Below are positions 24,326-33,236 of a DNA stretch of 45,542 nucleotides, one piece after another. This DNA is from Terriglobales bacterium. Lineage in GTDB: Bacteria > Acidobacteriota > Terriglobia > Terriglobales > Acidobacteriaceae. Under the pieces are notes generated by a model that searched no databases, was not told the DNA's origin, and saw only the letters and a program-made list of their open reading frames with translations. The position numbers and the translations under genes were made by a program. Numbering within the stretch: position 1 is the first letter of the stretch; each line of letters starts with the position of its first letter. The stretch is taken from contig DASTZZ010000062.1 in NCBI GenBank assembly GCA_035764005.1, forward strand, positions 1-45,542, written 5' to 3'.

Positions 24326-24942
24326 TTCTGACGTATCTAAGAACTGCCTTAGAAAATGCGCGCTGACCTGCCGTGCCCAGTTTTTTCCGGAACGCCTGAA
24401 CAAACCTGGGGACATACTCTCGCCAGTTCCCAAGCAGGAATCGTTCTCTTAAGCCTTGGTAGCCCAGACGTAGAGGAACTGGGCGTCGGCCGCCGTGTGC
24501 CAGGGGGCGATCTAACTTGTGGCTTGCGCGGTCAGCGCCGAGCGAACGTTTTCCGTGGAATCGCTCAATTTGTCGAGTGGGACCTTGAGCGCTTCACCAT
24601 CTTTCAACTCGGCCAGTTCCCTCTAGTCCACTCGGTTCACTTTTACCAGCGCGACGAGGCCCTGATAGCGCGCCCGCACAAAATTGTCATACGGCGCTTG
24701 CGAGAGGCAATTCCGCGGTGATCGTTGCGACACAAGAACATCGCGCACAGCTCTCGTCCTCGCAAGCTCCTATTTCGGGATTCTCTGAATCGTTTACTCC
24801 GGATCGTCCTCCGTCCCGGCTAACAGATTTAGCTGTTTACTCGCGGTTCGCGAGAAAGCAGCTGCGAAGCCACGAAGGCTGAACACCCGTTCGCTACCGC
24901 GGACGGTGCCGATTACACCCGCTTCGTGGCTTCGCGGCTTGG
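24326..24942. other. Gene-free spacer with a possible gene fossil on the minus strand
   Basis: No intact gene. On the minus strand, 24512-24769 stays open except for one TAG (24625-24623) and shows protein-like sequence on both sides: SQAPYDNFVRARYQGLVALV before it, and REL then KDGEALKVPLDKLSDSTENV after it. This may be the end of a decayed gene; the family is not recognised. No HATPase motif that could continue the PAS-HisKA gene is seen in any frame. Confidence 0.4.
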
Positions 24943-26208
24943 TTATCCGGCAGCGGCTATCGCCTTTTCCTCCGGCTTGGGATCGCGCAGCCACAGGTAA
25001 CCGGCTGTCGTCAATACCGTTAGCAGAACGGCGCTATAGAAGAACAGGCGCCGGATGCCGATCATGTCGGCCAAGGATCCGGAGAGAACCAGGCCTAGCA
25101 GTTGTGAGAGCGAAAAGACGGCCATGAAGCTGCTGCTCACGCGTCCCAGCATATCTGGCGGGGTCTCCTGTTGCATTAACGTCTGGGCGGGCACAACGAT
25201 GAACGCGATCGCGAAGCCGATTCCGAACATGCTCGCGCCGGCCAGAAGAGATGTTTTGAACAGAGCCAGCACAAATGTTGCGAACGACAGGCCGAAGATT
25301 CCGGAAAGCGCTACGTATTTCTTGGAAAGCCCTTTCGCAACTGCATTGACGGTCTGCGTGCCTACGATGAGTCCGACTCCAATCATGGCGCTGATCAGTC
25401 CGAAGGCGCGCGTGCCGGCATGGAGCTGGTCGCGCACGTAAACGGAGATCAGAGGACTGAAGCAACTGAGGACGAACATCGCCGTCATCATGGCGATCAT
25501 GACAAACGAGATCGCCGGATGCGTGAGGATGAATCGAGATCCGGCGGTGTAGTCGCGCATGAGGCCGTGGACAGATTTTTCGCCTGCTCCACTTTTCTGG
25601 CTAACGATTCGCATCACGACGATGGTCGAGAGCATGGCGGCGGAGAAGATAAAACTTACAGTATCGAGGTAGAAGCAGGAGCTCTCGCCGAGCCAGTAGA
25701 CGAGCAGTCCGGCAGCAGCGGGCGCAATGATACGCATCGTGTAGAACGCTTGCGACATGAGCGCGTTGGCCGAAAGCAGTCCGTGAACGGGAACGAGCGT
25801 GCGCAGGGTTACGGACTGCGCTGGTCCGAAGAAGCTCGAGACCGTGCTTACGAGCAGGAAGATCACGTAGATGTGCTCGAGGCGCGTGACGAAGACCAGT
25901 CCCAAAATGAGAACGGCGCGGATCAGGTCGCTCGCGATCATGGTGCGCTTCACGTTCCAGCGATCGACGAAGACGCCGGCGAGCGGCGCGACGATGGTGA
26001 TCGGGATGATGTAGGCGATCATCACGTTCGTCACTTGCAGAGGCGTGCCATGCCAGCGAAACGTGATCAGGTTGATGACGCCGAAGATAGCGAGGAAGTC
26101 ACCGAGGATGCTGACCCCCTGTGCGAACCAAAGCCGTTTGAACCCTGAAATTTTCAGGGCATCGCGCATGGAAAGCGGTGCAGGCGAAGTTACAGTGTTA
26201 GCGGACAC
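24943..26208 (-). CDS. MFS transporter (MFS_3/enterobactin-exporter-like)
   Basis: A ~421-residue inner-membrane protein with about 12 transmembrane helices. The MFS motif A region is seen as GVFVDRWNVKRTMIASDLIRA (loop 2-3, D-R-x-x-x-R/K-type), and GFKRLWFAQGVSILGDFLAIF is typical of helix 1 in MFS_3 proteins (EntS-like exporters). The second-half loop SLADMIGIRRLFFY is a degenerate motif A. Substrate unknown: siderophore, drug or peptide. Start: GTG 26208 has GGGAGG 5 nt upstream, so it is preferred to ATG 26229. Convergent with no neighbour, and divergent from ccdA. A 17-bp palindrome CCCTGAAATTTTCAGGG lies inside the gene at 26143-26159. Confidence 0.88.
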   Translation of the reverse strand: MSANTVTSPAPLSMRDALKISGFKRLWFAQGVSILGDFLAIFGVINLITFRWHGTPLQVTNVMIAYIIPITIVAPLAGVFVDRWNVKRTMIASDLIRAVLILGLVFVTRLEHIYVIFLLVSTVSSFFGPAQSVTLRTLVPVHGLLSANALMSQAFYTMRIIAPAAAGLLVYWLGESSCFYLDTVSFIFSAAMLSTIVVMRIVSQKSGAGEKSVHGLMRDYTAGSRFILTHPAISFVMIAMMTAMFVLSCFSPLISVYVRDQLHAGTRAFGLISAMIGVGLIVGTQTVNAVAKGLSKKYVALSGIFGLSFATFVLALFKTSLLAGASMFGIGFAIAFIVVPAQTLMQQETPPDMLGRVSSSFMAVFSLSQLLGLVLSGSLADMIGIRRLFFYSAVLLTVLTTAGYLWLRDPKPEEKAIAAAG

Positions 26209-26349
26209 GATACCTCCCAGTCGCCTCATGGGGCGCTGTTGTGGTTTAGTCAGTTGATTTTGTGTTTTTGTGCCGAGCGGTTGGCGGTTGGGACATGATA
26301 GCCCACAAATGCCATGGGCGGTTCGCTGCGGCCTGTAAAATTGCGCTAT

Positions 26350-27075
26350 ATGCAGACTCTTCCACTGGCACTAACGGCGTTCTTGGCCGGGATCGTGTCG
26401 TTTCTTTCGCCGTGCGTCCTCCCACTCGTCCCAGGATATATTTCGCTCATTTCCGGCGCTTCGGTGGACGAGCTGCGCGACGAACAGGCGTCGAATCACA
26501 TGCGCGCGGTGATGGTGAACTCCATTACCTTCATTCTTGGGTTCACGGTCGTCTTTGTGGCTCTGGGAGCTACGGCCACTTCTGTCGGCAGGCTGCTACG
26601 TGAATATAAAGGTCTGCTCGGGCAGATCGCCGGGGCGATCATCATCATCTTTGGCCTGCACCTGACCGGCATCCTGAAGATCAGCGCGCTCTACGCTGAC
26701 AAGCGCATGCACACCGCAGGTACGGGCAAGACTGCATGGGGATCGTTCGTGGTGGGCTTCGCGTTTGCTTTTGGCTGGACTCCTTGCATTGGCCCAATTC
26801 TGGCCGCCATCCTGGCGATAGCAGCATCCCAACAAACAGTGTCGAAAGGCATTGTCCTGCTGGCCATCTACTCGCTCGGGCTGGCGGTGCCGTTTCTGCT
26901 GACATCTCTGGGGATCGACCGTTTTCTCGCTTTCTACGGACGATTCCGGCGGCATCTGCACGCAGTAGAAGTCGCCAGTGGAGTGCTGCTGATTGTCATC
27001 GGCGCGCTCTTTGTGACACGCCATTTCACAGTACTTTCCGGCTACTTGGGCTTTCTCAACCGCTTTGCACTGTGA
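26350..27075 (+). CDS. ccdA: CcdA-like thiol-disulfide membrane transporter
   Basis: A 241-residue protein of six transmembrane helices (DsbD-beta/CcdA family), which carries electrons from cytosolic thioredoxin to the outer side of the membrane. Its two redox cysteines sit in the family's paired motifs: C22 in FLSPCVLPLVPGY and C146 in GWTPCIGPIL. The Met at 26350 is taken as start because the first helix begins immediately. No SD sequence is seen, but TAAAAT lies 8 nt before ATG, a possible leaderless start. Downstream are a TlpA-like thioredoxin (35 bp) and a DsbD-alpha-like protein (18 bp), which together make an extracytoplasmic reducing chain. Confidence 0.93.
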   Translation: MQTLPLALTAFLAGIVSFLSPCVLPLVPGYISLISGASVDELRDEQASNHMRAVMVNSITFILGFTVVFVALGATATSVGRLLREYKGLLGQIAGAIIIIFGLHLTGILKISALYADKRMHTAGTGKTAWGSFVVGFAFAFGWTPCIGPILAAILAIAASQQTVSKGIVLLAIYSLGLAVPFLLTSLGIDRFLAFYGRFRRHLHAVEVASGVLLIVIGALFVTRHFTVLSGYLGFLNRFAL

Positions 27076-27110
27076 AACAGAAGTGAGATGATTTTATTAG
27101 GAGACCTTTT

Positions 27111-27710
27111 GTGAGACGTAACGCTGCCGCCATTGTGATCATTTCCCTTGTAGTCGTAGTCATGATTTATGCGGGCGTTAAGAACTCGCGGCCGAAGGCG
27201 TCGGCAATGATTGGCAATCCGCAGCCGCTGGTTTATGGCCAGAGCAACGGCAAAGAAGCTCCTGACTTCGTACTCAAAGATCTCGACGGCAAGCAGGTGA
27301 GGCTCTCAGATTTTCGTGGTAAAGCTGTTCTGTTGAATTTTTGGGCGACATGGTGTGGACCGTGCAAAGTAGAGATGCCCTGGTTCGTGGATTTCCAGAA
27401 GCAGTATGGGCCGCAGGGGCTGGAGATTGTAGGCGTAGCGCTCGACGATTCCGGCAAAGATGAAATCCAGAAATTCGCCAAAGAGATGGGCGTGAACTAC
27501 ACCGTACTGCAAGGACAGGACGATGTTGGCGATGCTTACGGCGCAGTCGGACTTCCCACCACTTTTTACATCGATCGCAGCGGCAAGATCGTGGATTCCG
27601 CCTCAGGCCTGGTGAGTCGCAGCGAGATTGAAGACAACATCAAGAAGGCGCTGGCGGAGGGAAAGTCTGAAGCAGCCACGGCCAACCCTCCGGCTAAGTC
27701 GGCTTCTTAG
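27111..27710 (+). CDS. TlpA/ResA-like thioredoxin, membrane-anchored
   Basis: A 199-residue protein: an N-terminal hydrophobic anchor (about 6-22), then a periplasmic thioredoxin fold (50-185) with the active site W-C82-G-P-C85 in LNFWATWCGPCKVEMPWF. The cis-Pro loop GLPTTFYIDRSGKIV is as expected. It reduces disulfides outside the cytoplasm, with electrons from CcdA. The start is GTG 27111 after GGAGACCTTTT. The gene follows ccdA by 35 bp and precedes the DsbD-alpha-like gene by 18 bp, forming an operon. Target proteins, such as cytochrome c apoproteins or exported Cys-rich proteins, cannot be told from sequence. Confidence 0.93.
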   Translation: MRRNAAAIVIISLVVVVMIYAGVKNSRPKASAMIGNPQPLVYGQSNGKEAPDFVLKDLDGKQVRLSDFRGKAVLLNFWATWCGPCKVEMPWFVDFQKQYGPQGLEIVGVALDDSGKDEIQKFAKEMGVNYTVLQGQDDVGDAYGAVGLPTTFYIDRSGKIVDSASGLVSRSEIEDNIKKALAEGKSEAATANPPAKSAS

Positions 27711-27728
27711 CATCGGCAGGTACCCACT

Positions 27729-28244
27729 TTGGAGTCACGCAAGCTCTTCTCGTTAACAACGCTGGCGGTACTGATTCTGGCGGTCTGCGCGATTGCGGCC
27801 GATCAACCGCGCTCCGCGCATGTTTACGTCAATTTCGAAGGCGCGTCTTCTGCAAGCGTTACACCCGGCAAGCCCGCCGACGTAGATCTGAAATTTCGGG
27901 TGAAAGATGGCTTCCACGTCAACTCCAACAAGCCCAATTCGGAACTGCTGATTCCAACCACGCTGAAGCTCTCGCCGCCGAGAGATCTTTCTGCGGCAGC
28001 CATCAGCTTCCCGCAGGGCAAAGACATTTCGTTTCCCTTCGACCCCAGCGAGAAACTCAACGTCTATTCCGAGGCATTCACGGTGAAAGCGAAGCTACTC
28101 GCCGCACGCGCAGCCCAGGCCGGAAACTTCACTGTCCACGGCGAGCTGCGCTATCAGGCTTGCAGCGACAATGCATGTTATCCGCCCAAGACTGTTCCGT
28201 TTCAATTTGATGTTCATGTGGTCGGCGCCTCGGCAAAACGGTAG
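27729..28244 (+). CDS. DsbD N-terminal (DsbD-alpha)-like periplasmic protein
   Basis: A 171-residue protein with a signal peptide (1-23) followed by an Ig-like DsbD-alpha domain. C145 and C150 lie in RYQACSDNACYPPKTV, the equivalent of the C-x5-C pair in E. coli DsbD-alpha (here C-x4-C). DsbD-alpha passes electrons from the membrane domain to DsbC/CcmG-type partners. Here it is a separate polypeptide rather than part of one DsbD protein. The start is TTG 27729, with GGCAGG about 10 nt upstream. The gene ends the ccdA-tlpA operon. Confidence 0.85.
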   Translation: MESRKLFSLTTLAVLILAVCAIAADQPRSAHVYVNFEGASSASVTPGKPADVDLKFRVKDGFHVNSNKPNSELLIPTTLKLSPPRDLSAAAISFPQGKDISFPFDPSEKLNVYSEAFTVKAKLLAARAAQAGNFTVHGELRYQACSDNACYPPKTVPFQFDVHVVGASAKR

Positions 28245-28366
28245 GACGGCTCTCCGCAAAGTCCGCACATCCGCTAACTAGATCGCCAGAGTCATAGCTT
28301 TTCCTCGCTTACGGCCGTGTGGGCCCACCTTTCGCAACTGATGAGCGGATGAAATAATTAGCAGTC

Positions 28367-29245
28367 ATGAACAGAAAGCAAGTGTCGGCAGCCTCGGCCG
28401 GACAGGTTTCGCTCGGACGCGAGCTGCGCGTCCATCGCCTCGGATACGGAGCCATGCGTCTCACCGGCGAGGGCATCTGGGGAGCTCCGCGCGACCGGAA
28501 TCAGGCTCTTGCGGTTTTGCGGCGCGCCATCGAGCTCGAAGTCAACTTTATCGATACTGCCGATTCGTATGGCCCGAACGTGAGCGAAGAGCTCATCGCG
28601 GAAGCGTTTTTCCCGTATCCCAAGGGGCTGGTCATCGCGACCAAGGGCGGCTGGCTGCGCCCTGGTCCGAATCAATGGACGCACAACGCTACTCCCACGC
28701 ACCTGCGCAAAGCCGTAGAAGGCAGTCTGAAACGATTGCGAGTCGAGCGTATCGATGTATACCAATTGCACATACCCGACCCAATCGTCTCGTTGGAAGC
28801 TTCGATGGCGACGCTCGCTGATCTGCGCGAGCAGGGGAAGATTCGTGAAGTGGCGCTATCAAACGTGACGCAAGAGCACATCGAGCGCGCACGCAAGATC
28901 GTGCCCATCGTCTCCGTCCAGAACCGCTATAGCTTTGCCGATCGCGAGTGGGACTACGTCGTCGATTATTGTGAGAAGAACGGCATCGCATTCATCCCGT
29001 GGTTCCCGCTGGGCGCGGGCAAGGTCGCCGGTGACGCGCTTAATAAAGTTGCAAAGCAGCACCAGGCAAGGCCGATGCAGATCGCCCTTGCGTGGCTTCT
29101 GCGGCGCTCTCCAGTGATGCTTCCCATTCCGGGAACAAGCTCGATTGAACATCTGGAAGAGAACGTGGCGGCAGCTTCCGTGCACCTGACCCAAGCAGAA
29201 TTCGAGAGCCTTGCAGGCGTACCGCAGTTGGTTGCGACAAGATAA
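28367..29245 (+). CDS. Aldo/keto reductase
   Basis: A 292-residue NADPH-dependent oxidoreductase of the (beta/alpha)8 type. The catalytic tetrad is present: D63 in FIDTADSYG, Y68, K93 in VIATKGGW, and H135 in YQLHIPDP. The C-terminal nucleotide-binding region includes PIPGTSSIEHLEENVAA. Family members reduce aldehydes and ketones, and the substrate is not predicted. The gene contains a perfect TTCCC-N5-GGGAA palindrome at 29121-29135, which encodes LPIPGT. Single gene, between the disulfide relay and a convergent phosphoesterase gene; no strong ribosome binding site. Confidence 0.93.
   Translation: MNRKQVSAASAGQVSLGRELRVHRLGYGAMRLTGEGIWGAPRDRNQALAVLRRAIELEVNFIDTADSYGPNVSEELIAEAFFPYPKGLVIATKGGWLRPGPNQWTHNATPTHLRKAVEGSLKRLRVERIDVYQLHIPDPIVSLEASMATLADLREQGKIREVALSNVTQEHIERARKIVPIVSVQNRYSFADREWDYVVDYCEKNGIAFIPWFPLGAGKVAGDALNKVAKQHQARPMQIALAWLLRRSPVMLPIPGTSSIEHLEENVAAASVHLTQAEFESLAGVPQLVATR
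29121..29135. repeat. 15-bp palindrome TTCCC-N5-GGGAA, perfect arms (copy 3)
   Basis: Reads TTCCCATTCCGGGAA, inside the aldo/keto reductase gene. Confidence 0.65.
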
Positions 29246-29292
29246 GGGATCTAGAAGAACAGGAGCAGCTCTGAGCTAACGTTGCCGAGGTC

Positions 29293-30399
29293 TCACTCGA
29301 ATTCGAGCATGACGATCTCGGGATTCGAGCCCAGGCGCAGCGGCGGTCCCCAGGTTCCCGCGCCGCTCGAAGTAAATACCTGCATTTTCCCGATTCGGGA
29401 TAACCCATAGACAAATTCGCGGTAAACGCGGCGCGCCATCCAGCTCCAGGGAATGAATTGGCCGAGATGGGTGTGGCCGGAGAGCTGCAGCGAGACGCCG
29501 GCAGCCTCAGCCACGTCAGGATGATCGGGGGCATGCGTCAAAAGAATGCTGGCGCGATCACGGTCGAGGCCAACCGTGTGCAGCACGGAAGCAAAGCGGC
29601 TGTGTTGCACGGCGTTTCGATATGGAACGCCGATAATCTGCAAGCCATCTACTTCCACCTTTTCATTGCTCAGCACGCGGACACCCGCCGCCGCAACGGC
29701 GTTCAGGAATTTACTGTCATCGCCGAACTGTTCGTGATTGCCTGCCACGAAATATACGCCTTGCGGAACTAGAAGTTTCTTCAACGGCTCTGCCGCTTGT
29801 TGAGCGTCAATGGCAGTGCCGTCGTACAGATCGCCGGCAATAAAGACCGCATCCGGCTCTTCCTTCAAAATCTTGGTAACCATGCGTCGCAGGAAGCTGC
29901 CGTTGCGGACGTGGCCAAGATGCACGTCGCTGATCAAGGCAGCCTTCCGTCCGCGCCACGCGTCCGGCAGATTCGCGAGACGGACAGTCGTGCGCGTGAT
30001 CCGCGTGAAGCTTGCGTTGAACATGCCGTAAATTCCCACGACGATCGCAGCCGCCAAAAGAACTTCTACAAGCTGATGAAAGTTGATACTCAATCCCGCC
30101 AGTCGCGTTATGCCCAAAATGAACCAAGACAGCAACGCTGCGATAAAGATAAAACTGAGCAAGCCCAGCCAGACTGCAGAAGCCCGATACAGGACGCGAA
30201 CAAACGCATTCGTATATCGAAACGCCAGCAACGAGCTGCCAATGAAGCTGACCGACAACACACCGAGAATGAGTTTCAATCCGGAGGTAGCGCTGTGCGG
30301 AGCCGTAAATGTCCAAGTTTCATACAGAAGGAAGTGCGCCAGGAACAGGATGGATTGAATGACTGCGATGAAACGAATCAACTCTTTTCTGGAATGCAT
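29293..30399 (-). CDS. Membrane-anchored metallophosphoesterase (YkuE-like)
   Basis: A 368-residue protein: four to five hydrophobic helices in the first ~130 residues, then a calcineurin-type metallophosphoesterase domain with all metal-binding motifs: ISDVHLGH, IAGDLYDG, AGNHEQF, LLTHAPDH and LSGHTHLGQF. Such proteins resemble YkuE/YaeI, which remove phosphate from lipids or nucleotides at the membrane. The domain presumably faces the periplasm or cytosol depending on helix count, which is unsettled. Convergent with the aldo/keto reductase gene, with 47 bp between stop codons. A palindrome with one arm mismatch (TTCCC-GATTC-GGGAT, 29387-29401) lies inside the gene. Confidence 0.9.
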   Translation of the reverse strand: MHSRKELIRFIAVIQSILFLAHFLLYETWTFTAPHSATSGLKLILGVLSVSFIGSSLLAFRYTNAFVRVLYRASAVWLGLLSFIFIAALLSWFILGITRLAGLSINFHQLVEVLLAAAIVVGIYGMFNASFTRITRTTVRLANLPDAWRGRKAALISDVHLGHVRNGSFLRRMVTKILKEEPDAVFIAGDLYDGTAIDAQQAAEPLKKLLVPQGVYFVAGNHEQFGDDSKFLNAVAAAGVRVLSNEKVEVDGLQIIGVPYRNAVQHSRFASVLHTVGLDRDRASILLTHAPDHPDVAEAAGVSLQLSGHTHLGQFIPWSWMARRVYREFVYGLSRIGKMQVFTSSGAGTWGPPLRLGSNPEIVMLEFE

Positions 30400-30457
30400 A
30401 CTGTTGATAAAAAGATGATTTCAGAGTAGCCGAAGATGCGAAAACAGGCTCCGAAAA

Positions 30458-30485
30458 CTCCTGAACGCTAAGCTGCTGAGCTAAG
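30458..30485. repeat. AGCT-rich dispersed repeat, copy C
   Basis: CTCCTGAACGCTAAGCTGCT followed by GAGCTAAG. Same AAGCTGCT-GAGCT core as copies at 10738, 14591 and 40488. Confidence 0.6.
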
Positions 30486-30633
30486 TTCAAGATCGACCGT
30501 ACCACATTCGCCACGTTTGAGCGTACACAGTGGATCACAGCGCATGGTGGCCATCGTGGCGGCCGTAGTCGCGGCTGCAATTTTCCGGAACACCCTTGCT
30601 TCATTCCGTCTCCCAGTCGCCCCGCCATCGTTT

Positions 30634-31641
30634 TCATTGCGCAAGAAAGTCGCGCGCACGCCGATCGATCTTCTGGGCTTCACAAGCACTCGTGAGATGT
30701 CCGCAAGGAGAATCAACCTGCATGAGTTCGGCGTGCAGCAGCTTGGCAAAATCAATCGCCGGCTGCGGCGTTACTGTGTGGTCCTCAGGAGAGACTATGA
30801 CCAGCACCTTGGCTTTCACAGTGGCTGCGGCGCGTTCCATCGATCCACCAAACGGCGCGGATACGTTGAGAGCCATCATGGCCTGGGCTTGGCGGATGTG
30901 ATTGTTCGCATCCTGTCCTGGCTCGCGGGTTTCTTTCTCAATGGATGGAAGCACGTCTTCGCGTTTGTGTTCGGAGTTGTAACGTTCGGGAGTGGAGAGC
31001 ACGAGGCCTCCGATTTCGAATTGCACGGCACGCGAGGGATTCTCTTTGTAGTTGCCGTGGTTCCATCCGGCATCGCTCTCAATGCCATCGATCTCGAGCT
31101 GCCATAAGAGTAGATCGTACGGTGCAAGTCTGGGTGAGCCCACAATGGGAATGGCAACATCCATGAAGTCGGGATACGCGACCATCCACTGGAACGTCTG
31201 CATGCCTCCCATCGAAATACCCATTACGGCGCGTAGATGCGGAATGTGCAGCACCTGTGTCAAAAGCTGATGCTGCGTGTTCACCATGTCGCGAATGGTA
31301 ATTTTGGGAAATTGCATTCGCGGCTGCAGCTGGCTGTTCGACGGCGACGATGAGACGCCATTCGAGAGTGCGTCCGCAAGAATGACGTAGTACTTCGCAG
31401 GATCGACCAGACCCTCAGGTCCTACAGACGACATGAGCTGTTCGGTCGTGCCACCTGCCCATGTGGGAATCAGTACAGCATTCGATTTCTCAGAATTCAG
31501 GGTGCCGAAGGTGCGATAGCCAATGCGGCAATCCCGGAGCGCTTCTCCGCTCTCGAGTTTGACGTCGCCGAGAGAAGCGAATTGGAGTTGTTGAGCGGCA
31601 GCCGAAGCAATGAGCATCAACGCGCACAGAATCAATTTCAT
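30634..31641 (-). CDS. Exported MetX-like alpha/beta hydrolase
   Basis: A 335-residue hydrolase of the homoserine O-acetyltransferase superfamily: S143 in GISMGGMQTF (nucleophile), VIVSPEDHTVTPQPA for the Asp, and SPCGHLTSACE for the His. Unlike cytosolic MetX, it has a signal peptide (MKLILCALMLIASAAAQ), so a methionine role is unlikely; it is probably a secreted acyltransferase or esterase. MKL at 31641 is chosen over the Met at 31650 because of the signal peptide. TATCAT lies 7 nt upstream and no SD sequence is seen, suggesting a leaderless mRNA. Stands alone on the minus strand downstream of malQ. Confidence 0.88.
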   Translation of the reverse strand: MKLILCALMLIASAAAQQLQFASLGDVKLESGEALRDCRIGYRTFGTLNSEKSNAVLIPTWAGGTTEQLMSSVGPEGLVDPAKYYVILADALSNGVSSSPSNSQLQPRMQFPKITIRDMVNTQHQLLTQVLHIPHLRAVMGISMGGMQTFQWMVAYPDFMDVAIPIVGSPRLAPYDLLLWQLEIDGIESDAGWNHGNYKENPSRAVQFEIGGLVLSTPERYNSEHKREDVLPSIEKETREPGQDANNHIRQAQAMMALNVSAPFGGSMERAAATVKAKVLVIVSPEDHTVTPQPAIDFAKLLHAELMQVDSPCGHLTSACEAQKIDRRARDFLAQ

Positions 31642-31691
31642 GCAGGGCATGATACGCGAGGAGTGATGTTTTGCTACCTTGGCGTTAGCTG

Positions 31692-33236
31692 CTATTGCTT
31701 TGTAAGGCTCTGCGGAAGACGATCGTAGACTAGCGCCAAGTCGCGCAGGCGCTCAGCAGTATTCTCGAGAGCCTCTCCGCGCAAACGCCAACGCCAATTG
31801 CCAGTCGCTGTCCCAGGAGTATTCATGCGTGCATCTGCGCCGGCGCCGATTACGTCCTGAACGGGGAAGATCACCGTATCCGCTACCGACGCCATCAGCG
31901 TGCGGATAAAGACCCAATTGATTTCTTCGCCGTTAAGGTGGAGGTATGCGCGCGTAAATTCGCGTTCTTTGCGAATGTCTTCCTCGGTACGGATGCTGCC
32001 CTCGCCGGGCCTGGAGGTCCACCAGCCGACGATGGTGTCGTTATCGTGCGTGCCCGTGTAAGCCACGATATTGCGAGGGTAGTTGTGAGGCCGGAAACTT
32101 GGTCCTTGTGGATCATTCCCAAAAGCGAATTGCAGAATCGCCATTCCCGGAAAGCCGAAGCGATGGCGTATGGCTTCGACCTCAGGCGTAATGACTCCAA
32201 GATTCTCGGCGAGGATCGGCAGCGGACCGAGCTTCGCCTCTACGGCAGCGAACAACTTCTCGCCGGGAGCTTTGATCCACTTCCCATTCCGGGCCGTTTT
32301 CTCGCCGCCGGGAACCTCCCAGTAGGCTTCGAAGCCGCGAAAGTGATCGACGCGCAGCATGTCGAAAATGCGGAATGCCGAACAAAAGCGTTCGATCCAC
32401 CACGAGTATCCGTCCGCGGCCATGCGGTCCCAGCGATAAATCGGATTTCCCCATAGCTGGCCGGTAGCGCTGAAGTAATCGGGAGGAACGCCGGCAATCT
32501 TTTCGGCATTCCCATTCTGGTCGAGGCAGAAATACTCAGGATGCGTCCAGACGTCAGCGCTATCGTGGGCGACGTAGATGGGTAAATCACCCATCACGCG
32601 AATATTTCTGTCGCGGCAATAGTTTTTCAGCGCACACCATTGATCAAAGAAGATGAACTGTAGAAACTCCTGCGCGCTGATCTCTCGCGAAAAATCTTTG
32701 CGAGCGCGCGCGAGCGCCGCTGGTTCGCGGCGGACAAACTCCCGGTCCCACTTCGGCCAGGCGACTCCTCCGAATTTCTCTTTGAGCACGCGGAATAGCG
32801 AGTAATCCGGCAGCCACGCCTGTTCGGCTTCCTTGAATTGATCAAACTTTCGTTTCGTGTCCTCTGGAGCTGAAGCGGCGAAATGCTGAAACGCAAGACA
32901 GAGCTTTTGCCGCTTAAATTCGTTTACACGCTCATATTCGACTTGATCAGTGGAGAAGTGAGGCAGATCGTCGATATCGCGGGCGCTGAGCAGGCCTTCG
33001 TCGACTAAGCGCGCCAGGCTGATCAGCACGGGATTGCCGGCGAAGGCGGAGAAGCACTGGTACGGCGAGTCTCCGTACCCTGTCGGACCGAGCGGCAGCA
33101 TCTGCCAGATCGATTGTCCGGCGCTGGCGAGGAAATCGACAAATTCGTAAGCTGCCGGCCCGAAGTCGCCAATGCCGAATGGTCCCGGCAACGACGTCGG
33201 GTGCAAGAGTAATCCGGACGATCGGGGAAAGCTCAC
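31692..33236 (-). CDS. malQ: 4-alpha-glucanotransferase (amylomaltase), GH77
   Basis: 514 residues. It transfers maltosyl and longer units between glucans in maltodextrin/glycogen metabolism (cytosol). GH77 features are a typical opening (RSSGLLLHPTSLPGPFGIGDFG), the nucleophile region MLRVDHFRGFEAYW, the acid/base region ILAENLGVI, and the third acid in TGTHDNDTIVGWW. The start is GTG 33236, which overlaps the TGA stop of treS (GTGA, 4 nt); a further upstream frame (to 33287) would lie inside treS. So the two are translationally coupled. The pair would process trehalose, maltose and glucan. Its stop lies 51 bp before the MetX-like gene. Confidence 0.96.
   Translation of the reverse strand: MSFPRSSGLLLHPTSLPGPFGIGDFGPAAYEFVDFLASAGQSIWQMLPLGPTGYGDSPYQCFSAFAGNPVLISLARLVDEGLLSARDIDDLPHFSTDQVEYERVNEFKRQKLCLAFQHFAASAPEDTKRKFDQFKEAEQAWLPDYSLFRVLKEKFGGVAWPKWDREFVRREPAALARARKDFSREISAQEFLQFIFFDQWCALKNYCRDRNIRVMGDLPIYVAHDSADVWTHPEYFCLDQNGNAEKIAGVPPDYFSATGQLWGNPIYRWDRMAADGYSWWIERFCSAFRIFDMLRVDHFRGFEAYWEVPGGEKTARNGKWIKAPGEKLFAAVEAKLGPLPILAENLGVITPEVEAIRHRFGFPGMAILQFAFGNDPQGPSFRPHNYPRNIVAYTGTHDNDTIVGWWTSRPGEGSIRTEEDIRKEREFTRAYLHLNGEEINWVFIRTLMASVADTVIFPVQDVIGAGADARMNTPGTATGNWRWRLRGEALENTAERLRDLALVYDRLPQSLTKQ

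Noticed and set aside
25420-26148. Plus-strand open frame inside the MFS gene
   Set aside because: Highly acidic, Arg/Asp-repeat-like composition typical of antisense of a membrane protein gene.
26143-26159. 17-bp palindrome CCCTGAAATTTTCAGGG as an operator
   Set aside because: It is inside the MFS coding sequence with only one copy and encodes a plausible segment; no evidence of a regulatory role.
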